A DNA stretch of 64,000 nucleotides, taken from contig JAHBMJ010000113.1 of NCBI GenBank assembly GCA_018398765.1, positions 1 through 64,000 on the forward strand, given 5' to 3'. The position numbers were made by a program, and so were the translations under genes. The stretch comes from Chromera velia (taxonomy: Eukaryota; Sar; Chromeraceae). The notes under the pieces were generated by a model, which was not told the origin of the DNA, did not search any database, and worked only from the letters and a program-made list of their open reading frames with translations. Of this stretch, positions 1 to 16,674 are shown piece by piece; within the stretch, counting starts at the first letter, position 1; every line of letters begins with the position of its first letter.

Positions 1-468
1 TAAAGGGAAAATTTTAAAGTTTATACAGTTAAAGTGGGGGTGTCGTCACTTTATTTAGATATTTAAAACTATTGGGATCACCTCTAGCGTCCAAGATGCT
101 AGTTTCAGACGTATGGAGAGCTAGGTGGAAAGCAGCGTCTACCATGTATAACCGCGAGATTAAGGCGCAAGTATATGACTGTCATAGTCATTTAAAGCTG
201 GAAATTTCAGTGGAAAACCTACATAGACAAATAATAACCAGCTTAAACCAGCTTTAGTGATTTATTTAGGATATTTTGTTATTTTTATACAATTTTATAT
301 AGAACCACGATCATACACAGTGAAATCAGTGTGGATTCGTTGAATTTCATCCACTCTATTGAGCTAAACTCTAGGCTAAAGTAAAGATTTACTTTACAAG
401 ATGTTGTATAGCTAGCTTGCTATAAAAATTGCAATGAGCAAAACTACCAGCCTAAGTAGTAACTTGAA
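1..468. other. AT-rich spacer, no gene seen
   Basis: This stretch is AT-rich, with short open frames only and no recognisable product. It lies beyond the stop codon of the minus-strand NAT9-type gene and so may include its 3' untranslated region. I see no clear repeat or RNA gene in it. Confidence 0.5.
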
Positions 469-4500
<4,032 letters not shown>

Positions 4501-5337
4501 GGAGGATGAAAACTAGACAATCGAGGAGAAGAAAAAAAGGAAGACAGGGATAAGCAGATGATCTTATGATGGCGCTGGCAGGCAGGATCACTGCATGTCC
4601 TTTGGACTGCTTCAACTCGCGAATGAGCTCACAACCTACTGAGTATGACCTTAATTTGTCTGCGTGTATCCGAACATCGCGTCTCCTCGACGTATTCAGA
4701 CTGAGAGTGAGATATACTGAGAAGCTGTCAGCACGAGAGCCTGTCTGGAACCAGCGACTTCAAACCAGATGAGAGATTCGTTGCGCTCTGTGATCCCGGT
4801 CTGCGGTCTGACACAACGTCCGGCCATGCACTGAGGACTCCAGGCGTAGACGGGTTAAATACGGGTTAACAGTTCTCACTGAGTTATTAATAATCAGCTG
4901 CCCTATTAAAACGCGCATGCCGGCGTACGTGGCCCGGAAAGCGCGTATAGCTGAGATGTAGCTGAGGGGCACTTACAAAGAGTTAATTGACGCAGCACAA
5001 CCGGAATGCTTGTGAGATGTTTGTGAGAGCCGGAAATTTTGTTGTCAGAAATTGCCTCGGATCGAATATCAGTCTCATCTTTCGAATCACTGCATGCTGG
5101 CATCTTCACCTTTCTTGACTTCATGTGACTTCTTTCTGATACGAGCAGACCAGAAAGCGCGTTAGAGTGATGATTGCGTGCCTCTGCACAATAGTTCTAT
5201 ATGACTCGTGAAGGAAGCTTCTTGGTTCACATTGTGTCCTTGAAAGAGACGGCAGGGGAGCTCTGAGTCCTCTCTAGTACCAGTCGATTTTTTTCATCAT
5301 TCGCTTTCTGCCCTTCCACTGTTCTCTCCTCGAGAAA
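4501..5337. promoter_or_regulatory. Divergent intergenic region between NAT9-type and LRR genes
   Basis: These 837 bp separate the start codons of two genes read away from each other, so both 5' regions must lie here or within it. The DNA is of mixed composition, with no simple repeats and a short AT-rich patch near 4855-4905. I see no convincing TATA box. The promoter role is inferred from gene arrangement only. Confidence 0.45.
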
Positions 5338-8300
5338 ATGTCGCAAATAATCGAGAGCTCCCAAAATTCTCCTCCAGGTGAGTTGTCCCCGCCATTTCTT
5401 TCCCCATCGGTGGAGACTTCTTCCGCGACTGGCAAGATTGGTTTCCAAAATTTTTCTTCTGGTCCCTTTGACTGTCTTGCAGCTGCAGATAACCTGCAAA
5501 TGACTGGGACTACATCATTGCAGAGGACAGACAATATGCTCTGCTCGCTCATTGAACATGCTCGCCCGAGTGCAGAGGTGAGCCGCTCGCAGTCTCCCGT
5601 CTACGCGCGTCCGATTTTTGTTCTCAAAAGTTCAATCGGCGCCTCCAGTCTCTCTGTGTTTGCCGCTTTGCTTGTTTCTCAAAAGAAGCTTACCTGCGGG
5701 TTTCCATTGCAGGAGAAATCGGAGCTTGCCTCAGGCAGGAAGGGCTTCGGCTTAGCGCTGATTCTCCTGGGGTTCATTCGAATGGTCAGCCCGAGACGGA
5801 AAACCTTCAATCTTCCGTCATGAACCCTGATCGTTGTGCCAAGACTGTTCGAAGAATCTCCCGTCATGAACCCTGATCGCTGTGACAAGACTTTTCGAAG
5901 AATGGTGTGAGAGGCCGTGAAGAGATTGTGTTGTGTACGTGGCGTATGTGTGTGTGCAGGGACGCTCACTTTTGCCCCTGGCAACTCTTGACCTTTCGGG
6001 TGAGTGGCGGAAGGGTTGAATCGATTCCTCTTTTGTTTGTGCCCTCCTTTCTCAACGGCCTTTCAACCTTTGTTTTCATACAGAGTCTTGAGAGTTTGTC
6101 TTGGAGCTGCGTCCTCTGTTTTATGGCAAAGGCTCTTGCTCCTGTTTCCCCTACTGTAACCCTCCCTGCCTTTGAAGATCGTTGTCTTTCCATCTCGCCC
6201 CCTTTTGTAGTCATTTGTACATAGGAGCGGGAGGTGTGCGTATGCCTGCATGCAGGTTTCTCGCTGAGTGCTCGAAAGCTGAAGCTCCTTCTGTCGTCCC
6301 TTCCCTCGGGCCCTGGTGTTCTGGAGACGCTCAGATGCGGTCAGTGGAGGTATAGGCGAGGGCTGTAAAAGTGACACCGCCCGAGGTGGAGACCTTCGTG
6401 TGATCAGGGCAGACCGAATGAGATGGAGGGACGAGGAAGCGAGGAGTCACCATTGTTTTTGTGATGTGAAAGTAACCATCGAAGCAGAGGTGCATGTGCC
6501 CTTTCAGTTTGTCTGTATCCAGCCGCTCTCGCATGCACCACCTCCCTGCAGGTCCTCATGTCTGCAAGGATGCCTGTCTGCCTGTGCTCCTCGACTTCCT
6601 CCATCGACTCAAAGCGGGGGGGGGAGCAAGGGGGGCGCCGTTCATCTCTCTGAAGACTCTCAACCTTGCCAGTCAGTCGCGTGCTTTGCCTGAGGACCCT
6701 CGGTGAGAATCTGAAGGCAGGCCCGATGCATGCACATGTTGTCATGTGACTCTCGGTATGCGTGTCTTTTGCCTTCCGATAAAGCGCACTTGCAAATCTC
6801 TGCAATCACCATGCTCTTCCGAAAAAAAAAAAATGGCGGTAGTTGGTATCTTTTTCGTTCTCTCTCCTTGTCGCTCTGCAGATTGCGATCTCGGCGCGAC
6901 GATAAATCCCATCTTTCCGTTGCTGCCTCCATCTCTTGAGCACCTCGATCTGAGTGGTCAGTCAACAGAAAGAGCGACTGAGACAGATTTTGGCAGGCGT
7001 GCTTTGTCTGTTGTGTGCATAAGAAGAAGGGAAAAGAGAGAAAAACACAGTCTGCCGGTGTGTGGATATTGCAAGAGAATGAAGGGATGCAAAGCTTTCC
7101 ATAGCCAATCGACTTGCCACCTCTTTGCAGAGGCGACTCCAAAAACACTGCTCTGTTTTGCACCAGCGTTGCCGGTAGTTCGCTTCGTCTGCATCATGCT
7201 GTATGTGGCCATAAATGTTTTCCTCCTTTACATTTCGCCTTCAATTGTCTCTCTGGATGTCTCGAATGTCTTCCCGCACGCATCCACTGTCTTTGTCCTC
7301 TCTCAAGTGTCTGTCTTTCCAGAGCTCTCTCGCTGTTGACTCCCAATTTCCACAAGTGATCCATAAACTCACACGCTCTTCCCCACTGCAGGAGGCAGAC
7401 TCCGTAGGGTGTCCGTGGAAGGCCTCGCGTCTGTATTCTCGTTTGGATGGCTCCCCAACCTTCTGAGCCTTGACTTGAGTGACAACCCTCTGGGCCCTTC
7501 AGGGCTGAAGGCGTTAGCGAGGGGCCTTTCTTCGTCTTCGCAGTCACTCCCCCTGCAGTCCCTCAAACTTGCCCGAACAAAGGCCAAAGCAGAGGGGGTG
7601 GAAGCACTGGCGGAAGCATTGAAGGCAAAGAAGACGACCTCTCTGCAGACCCTCACAGAGAACGAGATGAGGGCATTGGGGTTGAAGCACTTGGCTTCTG
7701 CAGTCAATGCAGAGGCTGTGCCTCACCTGAAAGTGCTGGTGCTGAAGGAGAATCTGCTGGCTAATGTGACATATGAGGAGAAGGACTATGCACCGATTTC
7801 CGAACTTCTTACCACAAATGCGTTGAAGGAGTTGGAGGAGTTTGATTTGAGCGACAATCGCTTGTTTGACGAGGGTGTCGGGGAGAATGGGGATGAGGGT
7901 GAAGTATGGGATGAGGCTGATGAGGAGGAGGCGGAGGACGGTGGTGACAGTAACGGTGAAAGTGGGGGTGTTCAGAATTCCTTGTTAGAGGGCGTCGACA
8001 AGATTGGGGATGAGGGTGTGGAGGAGGATGTGGAGGAGGATGCGGGTGAAGGCATAGATGCGGATGAGGATGGGGATGAGGATGGTGCTGGCAGTGACGG
8101 TCAGGTTGAGGGTGGGAGTATCGTACCATCTGCTGCCGCCTTTGCGGTCCCAGGTCGTTTCCCAAAATTGCGACGGCTCGATCTGGGATCAACTGATGTT
8201 TTTGAGGAGGGGGCCTATATGGGCCCTCGGGAGTTGGCAGCTTTTGCAACTGCATTGGGGGTGCATGGGGGGTTGCCGTCTCTTCAAGAGCTCGTCCTCC

Positions 8301-9958
8301 CTTTCGGGGGCTCTGATGTAAATCCGAATCCAGAGGGGGTCGTTGCTCTTGCCAATGCCCTTACTTCTGGGCACCTGTCTCAGTTGAGATGTTTGAAACT
8401 GCAGCCTCGATACGATATGACAGGTGAGGCGTTTGCGGGGCTCTGTCACAGTCTGGCAACAGGTAAGGTATCCCTCCTGCAGTCTCTAGATCTTAAAAGG
8501 TACAATGATGATGCCGAAGAAGGGGTGGTTGCCCTTGCAGAGGGGATTCAGGGACAGAGGTTGTCCTCGCTTGAAAGTTTTCGGCTACAGCTGTCAACCG
8601 TACAGGGGTTTGCAGTCTCGGGCTTGGGACTGGCGTTTGGTTGTGGGGGGTGTCCGGGTCTCCAAAAGCTTGACCTCCAATGGTCGGAGGGAGGAGATGA
8701 GGGGGTGAGGGGACTAGCGGAGGGTTTGGGTGGGGGGCGTTTGTCGTCTCTTCGGGATCTTTCTCTGAGAGTGGATTGTGGTGTGGGAGGTGAGGGTGAG
8801 ACGGAGTGGGCAGGCGAGGGGTGTAGAGCTCTAGGGGAGGTGTTGAGCACCGGTAAGGTGCCTTCCCTCCGAACTGTCAGAATGGATTGGCCTTGCGACC
8901 AAAGCTTTGCTTCTCTGTGTGAGGGTCTATCTCAAGGGAGAATTGGCCCGCCATTGCTTTTGGACATTAATTTCGTGGGAGTGAATTTCCACAGCGCAGA
9001 TCCTCTAGTGACCAGGTTTGCAGAAGTTATTCGAGCAGGCAAGCTGTCGGGATTGCGAAGTTTCAAGTACCAGTGGTATCCGCGGATGCTCAGCCGAGAG
9101 GGGTGGAGAATGTTCGGAGAGGCCCTCTCACACGCAGGCGCCTTCTTAAACTCTCTAGAGGAGCTTCACATTCTCTTTCAAACAGAAGAAGCGCATGCCG
9201 CTTTTTTCGAGGGCCTCTCCAGAGGTACGGGACGACTGCCCGTCCTGCATACCCTCCACTGTGACGACGACTTCACCATCAGAACAGAGGGTGCTCAGTC
9301 CCTGTCAGCCCTTGTGAGTGGGGGCAGGGTCCCTTCCCTCAAAGACCTGACGGTGAATTTGCGGGGGATCGGGCAGGAGGGGATGCAAGCGTTTGCTGCT
9401 GCCCTGGGTTCTCCCCACGTCTCCGCATTGCGCCGACTTGACGTGTCCATTTCGAAAGAGGTGGGCATACTCTCAGGTGCGCTGAGCTCTCGGCATGTCT
9501 GCAGGTTGGAGGAGCTGCAGGTGAGGGGTCTTCGGTTGATTGAGGAGGTCTGTGCGTTGTGTGTGGGGTTGGGCAGTGGGAGGCTATCTTCCCTTCGCAC
9601 GCTTCATATCTGGTTCTGCAGGTTCGAAGAGGGGGGCGTCAGGGCTCTCTCAGAGCTTCTGGTTGCAGAGAAACTGCCAAGCTTGAGAATACTCGAGGTA
9701 AGGGGTACGGGCCTCGCAGACGAAGGGGTCAGAGCATTGGTAGAGGTATGGATGACCCGAGACCCCCCTCCCCTGCAGCATTTAAACTTTCAGGACAATG
9801 CACTCACCGGTGCAATCGTGAATCCAGTGTTGAGACTGCTGGGCTCGCAGCAGCTGCCTGCCCTGGAGACGTTGAGTCTTTTCGGGAATGAAGGGATTGA
9901 TGAGAGATCGAGGGAGTCGCTCTTCGGAACGTTTCCGGAAGTTGTAAAGTTTGATTAG
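5338..9958 (+). CDS. Leucine-rich repeat protein, ribonuclease-inhibitor type, 6 exons
   Basis: Exons are 5338-5577, 5960-5999, 6256-6339, 6552-6671, 6882-6956 and 7392-9958. They join in phase into 1,041 codons plus a stop. The first 80 residues are Ser-rich and unrecognised. Each small exon then supplies one LRR piece (LPLATLDLSG, LLSSLPSGPGVLETLRC, FISLKTLNLANC, SLEHLDLSG), and the last exon carries a long array with repeated L-x-x-L-x-L and GVRALAEGL-type helices. An acidic Asp/Glu/Gly-rich insert (about 7865-8110) interrupts the array. There is no membrane segment, NACHT or kinase domain, so a cytosolic protein-binding role is likely. The junction from exon 1 to the 40-nt exon is the least certain; an alternative exon at 5711-5793 would also keep phase. 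A 46-bp tandem duplication lies in that first intron. Confidence 0.85.
5815..5903. repeat. 46-bp tandem duplication
   Basis: CCGTCATGAACCCTGATCG and the following bases are repeated with a 46-bp period (5815 and 5861) and three mismatches. The repeat lies in the first intron of the LRR gene as modelled. Confidence 0.85.
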
Positions 9959-10020
9959 TATCTCATGAAGTTAAATTGTGTCACGATCGTTGGATGGCAC
10001 TCGCAATTTAAACCGATGAG

Positions 10021-10070
10021 ATCGATCTAGGAATCGATTCGGTTGAATCGATCTAGGAATCGATTCGGTT
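10021..10070. repeat. 26-bp-period direct repeat
   Basis: ATCGATCTAGGAATCGATTC plus GGTT occurs twice, at 10021 and 10047, without mismatch. ATCGAT and CGATTC make the unit partly palindromic. Confidence 0.9.
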
Positions 10071-10404
10071 TACTTTTGAATTATAATATATATGATTGTT
10101 CCCTCGCGGCTTTCACAGATTCTCAGCCGTCACTCCTCAGTTCTAGCCTCAGGCTCAGTTTAATAGAGTTACGGTTAAACCCACAACCGCCTTTCTGCGT
10201 TTATGCCTAGGTTTATGGCTATATGCACCATTTTGATGCCCTCTCTACTAGAGTCTCTAGCTGTCTAACAGTCTGAGTGTGCAGTAAGTTTAGGTGTGAG
10301 TGACTGTGTCTGTGTAACACTGTGTATGTGTGTGTGTGTGTGTGTGTATGTATGTGTCTCTATGTGTATCTGTATGCAGTAGGGTGCATAGCTAGACCTA
10401 TCAT

Positions 10405-10885
10405 AGAGGGAAAAAAAAAATTAATTAATAATTTAAGCTCGTCCTCGTTTATTATTTTTTTGCCTGACGATGTTAGATGACAAACAACTGTTGTTCAATT
10501 AAGTGTTGCATAAGTGTTGTTTTCTAGGCCTATTACAGAGAAGAAAAAAAATAATTTAAACCCGTCCTCGCTTAGTTTTTTTTTTTTTTCTCCCGACGAT
10601 GTTAGGTGACAAACAACTGTTGTTCAAGTGTTACATAAGTGTTGTTTTGGTATTGCACAAGTGTTACTTAGGTCTTGCGCAAAAAAAAAAAAATAATAAT
10701 TTAAGCTAATTCTGGTTTACTTTTTTTTTTTATTTTTTTTTGCTGTGATACGCCTAGGTTGTTTTGGTATTGCACAAGTGTTGCTTATAGGTGTTGGCCG
10801 TATTGCACAAAAAAAAAAGGAAAAAATAATTTAAGCCAATTCTGCTTTACTTTTTTTTTTTATTGTGATATATACGCCTATAGGT
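10405..10885. repeat. Four-unit tandem array with facing A and T tracts
   Basis: Units of roughly 100-145 bp begin near 10405, 10538, 10675 and 10800. Each has a poly-A run, AATAATTTAAGC or a near match, then a poly-T run. Units 1 and 2 share GACGATGTTAG and GACAAACAACTGTTGTTCAA, and later units share TATTGCACAAGTGTT. The facing A and T runs could form hairpins. Nothing suggests coding. Confidence 0.75.
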
Positions 10886-11591
10886 GCATAGCTAGGTGCA
10901 TGGGTGGGTAAGTGAACATGTGAGTGCGAGTGCTTCAGTAGGTGACTGTGGGTCCTTAATTAGCTAGGTCCTTAGCTAGGTCCTTAGCCACTATATAGTA
11001 GATTTCTAAAAAAATATTTTAATGATATCTTTTCTTAAATCATTAATGAATGACATATTTTTTTGATAAGCCAACTTCATTCATTCATTCAATTAATGAT
11101 TATTTTTTATAAAATATAAAATTTATGTCCAACAATATTATCATCATCATCATCATATCATCATACGTCATCGCCATCGGCCTATTTGTAGGCCTCCAGC
11201 GTTTGCCGCTAGGTTTAATTGACAGCTATACACACTGGTAAAACAGTCTAGTTCCTCCAACTACCTGCAATACTTACAATAGCCGCTTTGAACAGCGTTT
11301 TCATTCGATGTTTTATAGTAAAAACATGACGATAAGATGACTCCCAGGATGACCCATTGACCCTTAGGATGACCCAGAAGACAGAAGAACTATGCTAGGA
11401 ACTATGTAACTTAAAAACTCCTTAGTTTATATAATTTTTACTAACCTTTTAGTAAAATAAAACCTATCTAGAAAAATATAGCTTTGTTTATAACCTCCGG
11501 CAGTGGACCGCGGGCAAAACCCGGAACATCAATGCTATGCTATGCTATGCCTGGTGCTATGCTATAGGCTGGTATTTTTATAGAAGGCGTA

Positions 11592-12699
11592 TTGCGCCTA
11601 GCGCATCGCAATATATTGCAAGTCAGATGCATCCATGCTGCACGACCATGCACGATGACAAGTCAGTATGTAGCGCCTGTACAGACAAGTGACGCAAACA
11701 GAAATTGTGAAGAACCAACTTGGCAAACTCTTGTGACGAACCTTCTCTGGGCATATGGAGAGAAAAGCACCATGCACATTCACATCGCATCAAGTTCGCT
11801 CGGAGTTGGTACTCTCAGCATCCATCTGTTCGAGATGCAAGCGTCCACTTGGACCTCTGAGTCCCCGCCTGCTTTCGACGGGTCTCTGCCTTCGTCGCTG
11901 TTGAGGTTCTCAGCAGGGCCACAAGTGGGTCCGGGAGCGAAAATGAAGGGGCGCATTTCCAAATTCCGCATTTTCGGAGTCCCTGCACGTACATGAGCAA
12001 GGCCGACCGGAAGTGCCAAAAGGTCGTTGGAGAGGAGCTCTCTGGGACAGTATTGTTGAAGGGGACATGGAGACAAAAGTGAAAGGAAAAAACAGTTCAA
12101 CACACTTCTGCCCTTCAGCGTGCACGATCGAGACACGTGGATCCCTGACTTCATTGAAAACTGGTGGGTGGCCTGGCTCACTTTGTCCTAGTGGGAATAA
12201 AAACCTCATCAATCTACGTACCTTTTCCCGCGCACCCCTCTTCTGCACCAGATGACTACGCATACAATGCAGAAGCAGAGGGACTCAAAATGCTAAAAAT
12301 CCAACTCCTGCATGTGTGCAGCCTACCCACCGGTCCATCTTTTGAACCACATCGAGTGCCCAACAATGACCACCCGCCTCTCCGGCCGTCGCGCCAAAAT
12401 CTCACAAAACCTGGCAATGCGACTGCACACCAAGCCGGTAACACACAGAAAGAGAGAATTCCTCCAGCCATCTAGAAGAGACATGTTCGTCCGATAGATC
12501 CTACAGCCTCTCTGATTCAGAGGGCAACACGGTGTATTTGTGTGAAGGGAAGGAGTAAAAGCAAAGCATCAGATGAGATGATGCATGCATGTCCTTCCCA
12601 GCAGAAACAAACCACTGATTCGGTCCCAAGCAATAGCGAGAACCCCTGCGTCTGGCGGCCTTCACAACGCAAGGAAGTCCGCACCTCTCGCAACAGTTA

Positions 12700-12767
<68 letters not shown>

Positions 12768-13800
12768 CAGAGGGACACTGGAGAAAAAAAGGCCAAGACT
12801 TCCCCGAGACAGATGAGAGACACACAGACACTGCAGCTTCCTCACTCACTCACTCTCCCACTCACTCACTCACTCACTCTCCCACTCACTCACTCACTCA
12901 CTCACTCACTCACTCATCTACACACTCCCACGGTTCCACCCCGACACTGCGGAGCCCCACAGATGACAGAATGCCCTCTGGATCCCCTGTGTACCTGCAT
13001 GGAGAAAAAAGGGGACAGACAATTGAAGGGAGGATGGACAGGAGGACACGAAGAGGTTCGGTGGGATCGAAAATGCAGTAAGGAAGTAAGCGAGCAAGGC
13101 AGTCGGGCAGTCAGTGAGTAGGAAGAAAGCGAAAAAAGAAGGAAAAGAAAACGAATGGGAAACAAAGCGGAAAGCTAGAAAGAAAGAAAAGAAAGAAAGA
13201 AAGAAAGAAAGAAGGGAAGGAGGGAGGGAGGAAGGGAGGGAGGGACGGAAAGAAAGAAGAGAGAAAGGAAAGAAGAAAGAAAGAGAGGAAGGAAGGAAGG
13301 AAGGAAGGAAGAAAGAGAGGAAGGAAAAGAGGAAGGAAAAGAGGAAGGAAGAGAGGAAGAAAGAGAGGAAGGAAGAGAGGAAGGAAGAGAGGAAGGAAGG
13401 AAGGATTGAAGGGAGGAAGGAAGGAAGGGAGAACAAACGAAACAGAGACGGAACGACAGACAGGCATCCGGGAGAACGGGTCTCAAAAGTCCATCGAAAG
13501 CCCGCTAAACAAAAAGCCCAGAGAAATCACATTTCGAGGAGAAACAGACAGAGAAAGAGGAAAATAGGCGGAAGAGAATTTGAGAGACACAGTCCCGTAA
13601 TGGGATACAAAGCGCTTTGAGGCGTGCAGTGCTTTCGCCCGGCCCACATACATATCATCACAATACAGAGGCGATAGGAGTGGAGAAGGGGATTCGGTGA
13701 GAGAAAGCCAATCATGCTGCCTCCTATTTCGCATTGAGGATTTCCCTTCCATTGCAACATAGACAAATAGCAGACTTGCAGACACAAAATAAAGATAGAG
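11592..13800. other. Unassigned spacer with microsatellites
   Basis: Open frames of about 130 codons exist on both strands near 11592-12181, but neither resembles a known family and they overlap. The 3' exons of the minus-strand histidine-phosphatase gene may lie here and I could not place them. Simple repeats are (CA)n(GA)n at 12702-12766, (CTCA)n at 12839-12915 and a GAAG/GGAA purine tract at 13165-13430. Confidence 0.5.
13165..13430. repeat. Polypurine GAAG/GGAA tract
   Basis: About 265 bases are almost entirely G and A on the plus strand. This produces Lys/Glu/Arg-rich and Phe/Ser/Leu-rich spurious open frames in several registers. Confidence 0.9.
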
Positions 13801-13816
13801 AGAAAATCCGGTCATG

Positions 13817-14136
13817 TCACGATCTCTCCACTGCTCTCGCGGACCAGAAAGGCGAAATTGAAGAGTCAAAGGAGACGCCTGACGAGTCCAAACTCCAGTC
13901 TCCCTCTCCCTCTTTTCCTTCAAGAACTTTCCTTTCTAGTTCCTCCACAGAGCCGCTTCCCCAGTCCCCAAGCGTCTCAACTCTCTCGGTTAGGAGGGGG
14001 GCGGCCTCGCAGGGAGGGGCAGGAAGGCCAGAAAAGACCTAAGGGGTCGGGAGAGCAACGGAGGGTAAGGAATGAAAGAGAGACAGGCAGGGGGTGAAGA
14101 TTTAGAGGAAAGCGACGACAAAAAAGGATTCACAGA

Positions 14137-14222
<86 letters not shown>

Positions 14223-15022
14223 TAGTCAACCGGTCAGTGTGTCAGTGAGTCAATCAGTTGGCTAGTCCTACAAACCCGACGAAACTACTAACTGGAGGAA
14301 CGGACGAACTATCACACCAACTTCCTTTTGACCGACCCCCTTTGCCGTCTGGAGGGCCCGACAGAGAGGAGATGAGAGCACCGACTGGACCCCCATCGTT
14401 TCCCACACAGGCTTCAACTGCAGGAGGAACAAAACAAGAAAGACAGAGGAAAAACATCTCACTGCTGTCTGTAGAAGAGTAGATGAATAGCTACTAGACT
14501 GTGCAAGAGGAAGTCTTTCTGAGGCTACAAGATGTGGAGACATTTGACGGAGTCGCCGGACGAGTAAAAAAGAAATTCGAAGTCTCGTCTGGAGATGGAG
14601 ACACCCAGAGTCACAGAACAACAAGAGAGAGTCAGTCAGATCAAACGGAAAAATCACACTTCATAATCGCGGCCGAGAATATGTGGCCTACCCTGGAGCG
14701 CAATCGCGCCGCCTGCTCATGTCCGTGTGCAGAGAGCCCGACGTCTCTCATGCCTGCACAAAAAAGGCATGCACAGATGTTTGACCAGCAAAAGCACATA
14801 CAGGACAATGGCAGAAACAGATGCCCATGGCGTCCCTCATGCTTGAATTTTCTAGAGAAAGGTATTTATTCTGCATAGCGCAAGAAAAGGAGACCGCGTT
14901 GATGAAGCAAGGGGGTCGACAAGTCGGAGAATGATGCGCTGCCGGTACCTCACTTTGCGTTAAGCTCTCCCTTCCACCAAAGCTTGACAACTGCGTGTGT
15001 CAAGGTCTGCGTGAATGGAATC

Positions 15023-15107
<85 letters not shown>

Positions 15108-15939
15108 CCCTCCCTCTCTCTATCTCCTGAAGCTGAGTGTTCGCTCAAATTTTTCCTTCAAATCACTTTTTCGTGACAATTGTCTTACCGGGGTTTGGGT
15201 CTTTGCACCCAATCCCGCGACCAGAACTCCCAATAAGAACAAGACAGCTAGGAGAAGCATGACAGCATGCATGTAGGCCCACAAGAGCAATGAAGACTTC
15301 TACACAATTTGTGGTGGGTGGTCTTCTTCAAGAACGAATCGGACTCTCACGAATCTCAAAAGGCAAAATAAATAAGTATCATTTTCTCCTTCTCTCTCAA
15401 CCCTCTCTGCAGCACCTTCCTTGGACGAAACCGAAATTCCCCAAGAGACCCACGCACAAGAACACTCCTCCCTCATCAGATAAGCAGTCCTTCAGATCGA
15501 GCAGTGACCTGACCCGGATCGAGTGTGAGCATGTCCCTCATACGCAGTCTCGTAAAGCTCTCCTTCCTCCATTTGTTGTATTCACTCTGTCCGTGTCTGA
15601 TCAAGTAAACCGCCTTCCCCTTCTCTCCAAGCGCCTCCTCTCTCACTCTAAACAGAGGACCATCCTCGTCCGGCTCACCCCAGGCGAACACATCCCACCA
15701 AGCACCTCTCGAGGCTGCAAATCCACCACACCAAGAAAGAATTGTCGACGCAGAAAAAGAGAGGTTCACACAACCCCTCGAGATGTTTTACATGCGAACC
15801 TGTCAGCCCACCCGTAGACTGCGCAGGTCTTGCAAAGAATATGCTCGCGCTTACCGATTTGACTCGCCTCTGTAGACGAAGCAGCAGACGGATGTTTGCC
15901 GTCTCCTTCTTTCTCCTTGCCGTCTCCTTTCCTCGACAT
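13817..15939 (-). CDS. Histidine phosphatase (phosphoglycerate-mutase-like) family protein, partial model
   Basis: Minus-strand exons are 15939-15855, 15714-15514, 14753-14692, 14417-14337 and one starting at 14038; all join in phase. Exon 2 carries the catalytic RHG-type box (VYLIRHGQSEYN). Exon 3 gives MRDVGLSAHGHEQAARL, the usual D-x-x-L-S-x-x-G-x-x-Q-A stretch. Exon 4 gives SVLSSPLCRALQTA, with the second phosphate-contacting Arg. Exon 5 gives PLLTERVETLGDWGSG. The family's C-terminal catalytic His (usually V-x-H-x-G) was not placed with confidence; FVSHYGTV near 13600 is a weak candidate. The start at 15939 is one choice, and an in-frame ATG at 16089 is another. Introns contain (CT)n(GT)n at 15020-15105. 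The substrate is unknown: the family includes sugar-phosphate and protein-Tyr phosphatases. Coordinates end at the stop of the exon 5 frame. Confidence 0.72.
14139..14221. repeat. (CA)n microsatellite
   Basis: About 80 bases of nearly pure CA lie in an intron of the minus-strand histidine-phosphatase gene, between exons 4 and 5. Confidence 0.95.
15021..15104. repeat. Compound (CT)n(GT)n microsatellite
   Basis: A CT run passes straight into a GT run. On the minus strand, the sense of the host gene, it reads (CA)n(GA)n, the order seen in most compound arrays here. Confidence 0.95.
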
Positions 15940-16089
15940 CTGGTGTCCCACCCCTCTGCGCTCTACCCGCTGAGCCGAGAGGAAGGCGAGTCTGTGAACT
16001 CTTCCACAGTGCTGAAGCGGCCTTGTGGCAGTGGAGGGGCAGGAGGACAGAGGTGAGAAAGCGAGAAGCACCAGACGAACACCAATCAT

Positions 16090-16674
16090 TTAGAGACAGT
16101 GAGGCTGCCCCCGAGCTTCCAATTTGAAGGTGCGAGATCAAAAAGACTGCAGCGGTGCCATGGATGCAATGATCTGTCTCATGTATGAATGCATTGGGCT
16201 GACCCTCTGAGACCTGACTTAGTCTTCGCAAAGAGTCTCCGCGCGTTGGACTCAGCGACAACTTTCAGCCGGCAAGACTCGAGACCTACTCGATCAGGTC
16301 TCAGGTGGACTGCCTCAGTCTGCATGTACACGATTGTACACGTAGAGACGGCATGCAGACGATTGCAGACGGGCTCGCACGAAGTTTTCTGCATGGAGGT
16401 AGCTATAGGGCATGCGCAGGGGTTGGGGGGCACGCAACTGAAATCCGCGTAGACGGTCCAAGTATGTTCAATGATGCAAGTACGTGAGACTGCGACACCT
16501 AATTAAGAGTGACTTTTACGCATGCTCATTGCTCTTTGCTGAAGAGGTGTCCCTGTGAGGAGCTGCCACATTCCGATCTGACCACTCACCGTGCAAGATC
16601 CCCCCCTCCGACAGTCAGCGGCTTTTGGAGTGCCTGACTGCGCGTGTGCACTCTTTTTGGCTTTGCATGCATGC
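16090..16674. promoter_or_regulatory. Divergent spacer, histidine phosphatase / secreted protein
   Basis: This unique-sequence spacer lies between a minus-strand and a plus-strand gene. Near its right end is TTTGCATGCATGCATGC (about 16662), containing TGCATGCA, a motif known as an AP2-bound promoter element in apicomplexans. That it works here is inference. Confidence 0.35.

Larger units (their letters stand above)
9959..11591. other. AT-rich spacer after the LRR gene
   Basis: Base composition drops sharply to AT-rich right after the LRR stop codon. The stretch holds a 26-bp tandem repeat, a TG run near 10325-10350, a four-unit array at 10405-10885, a small ATC run near 11140 and short GCTAT repeats near 11530-11570. 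No coding frame of note is present. Confidence 0.7.

Noticed and set aside
5227-5499. A minus-strand frame of 90 codons opposite the LRR first exon
   Set aside because: The plus-strand reading joins in phase to five further LRR exons; the minus frame has no partner exon.
7809-8255. Minus-strand His-Pro-rich frame of 148 codons
   Set aside because: It is the antisense shadow of the acidic insert in the LRR gene.
13111-13620. Frames of 118-172 codons rich in Ser/Phe/Leu or Lys/Glu/Arg
   Set aside because: They follow a polypurine tract and show no non-repetitive protein segment.
13560-13620. FVSHYGTV as the catalytic His box of the histidine phosphatase
   Set aside because: The position and strand fit, but no phased exon with a GCAG acceptor could be drawn around it; left as a weak candidate only.
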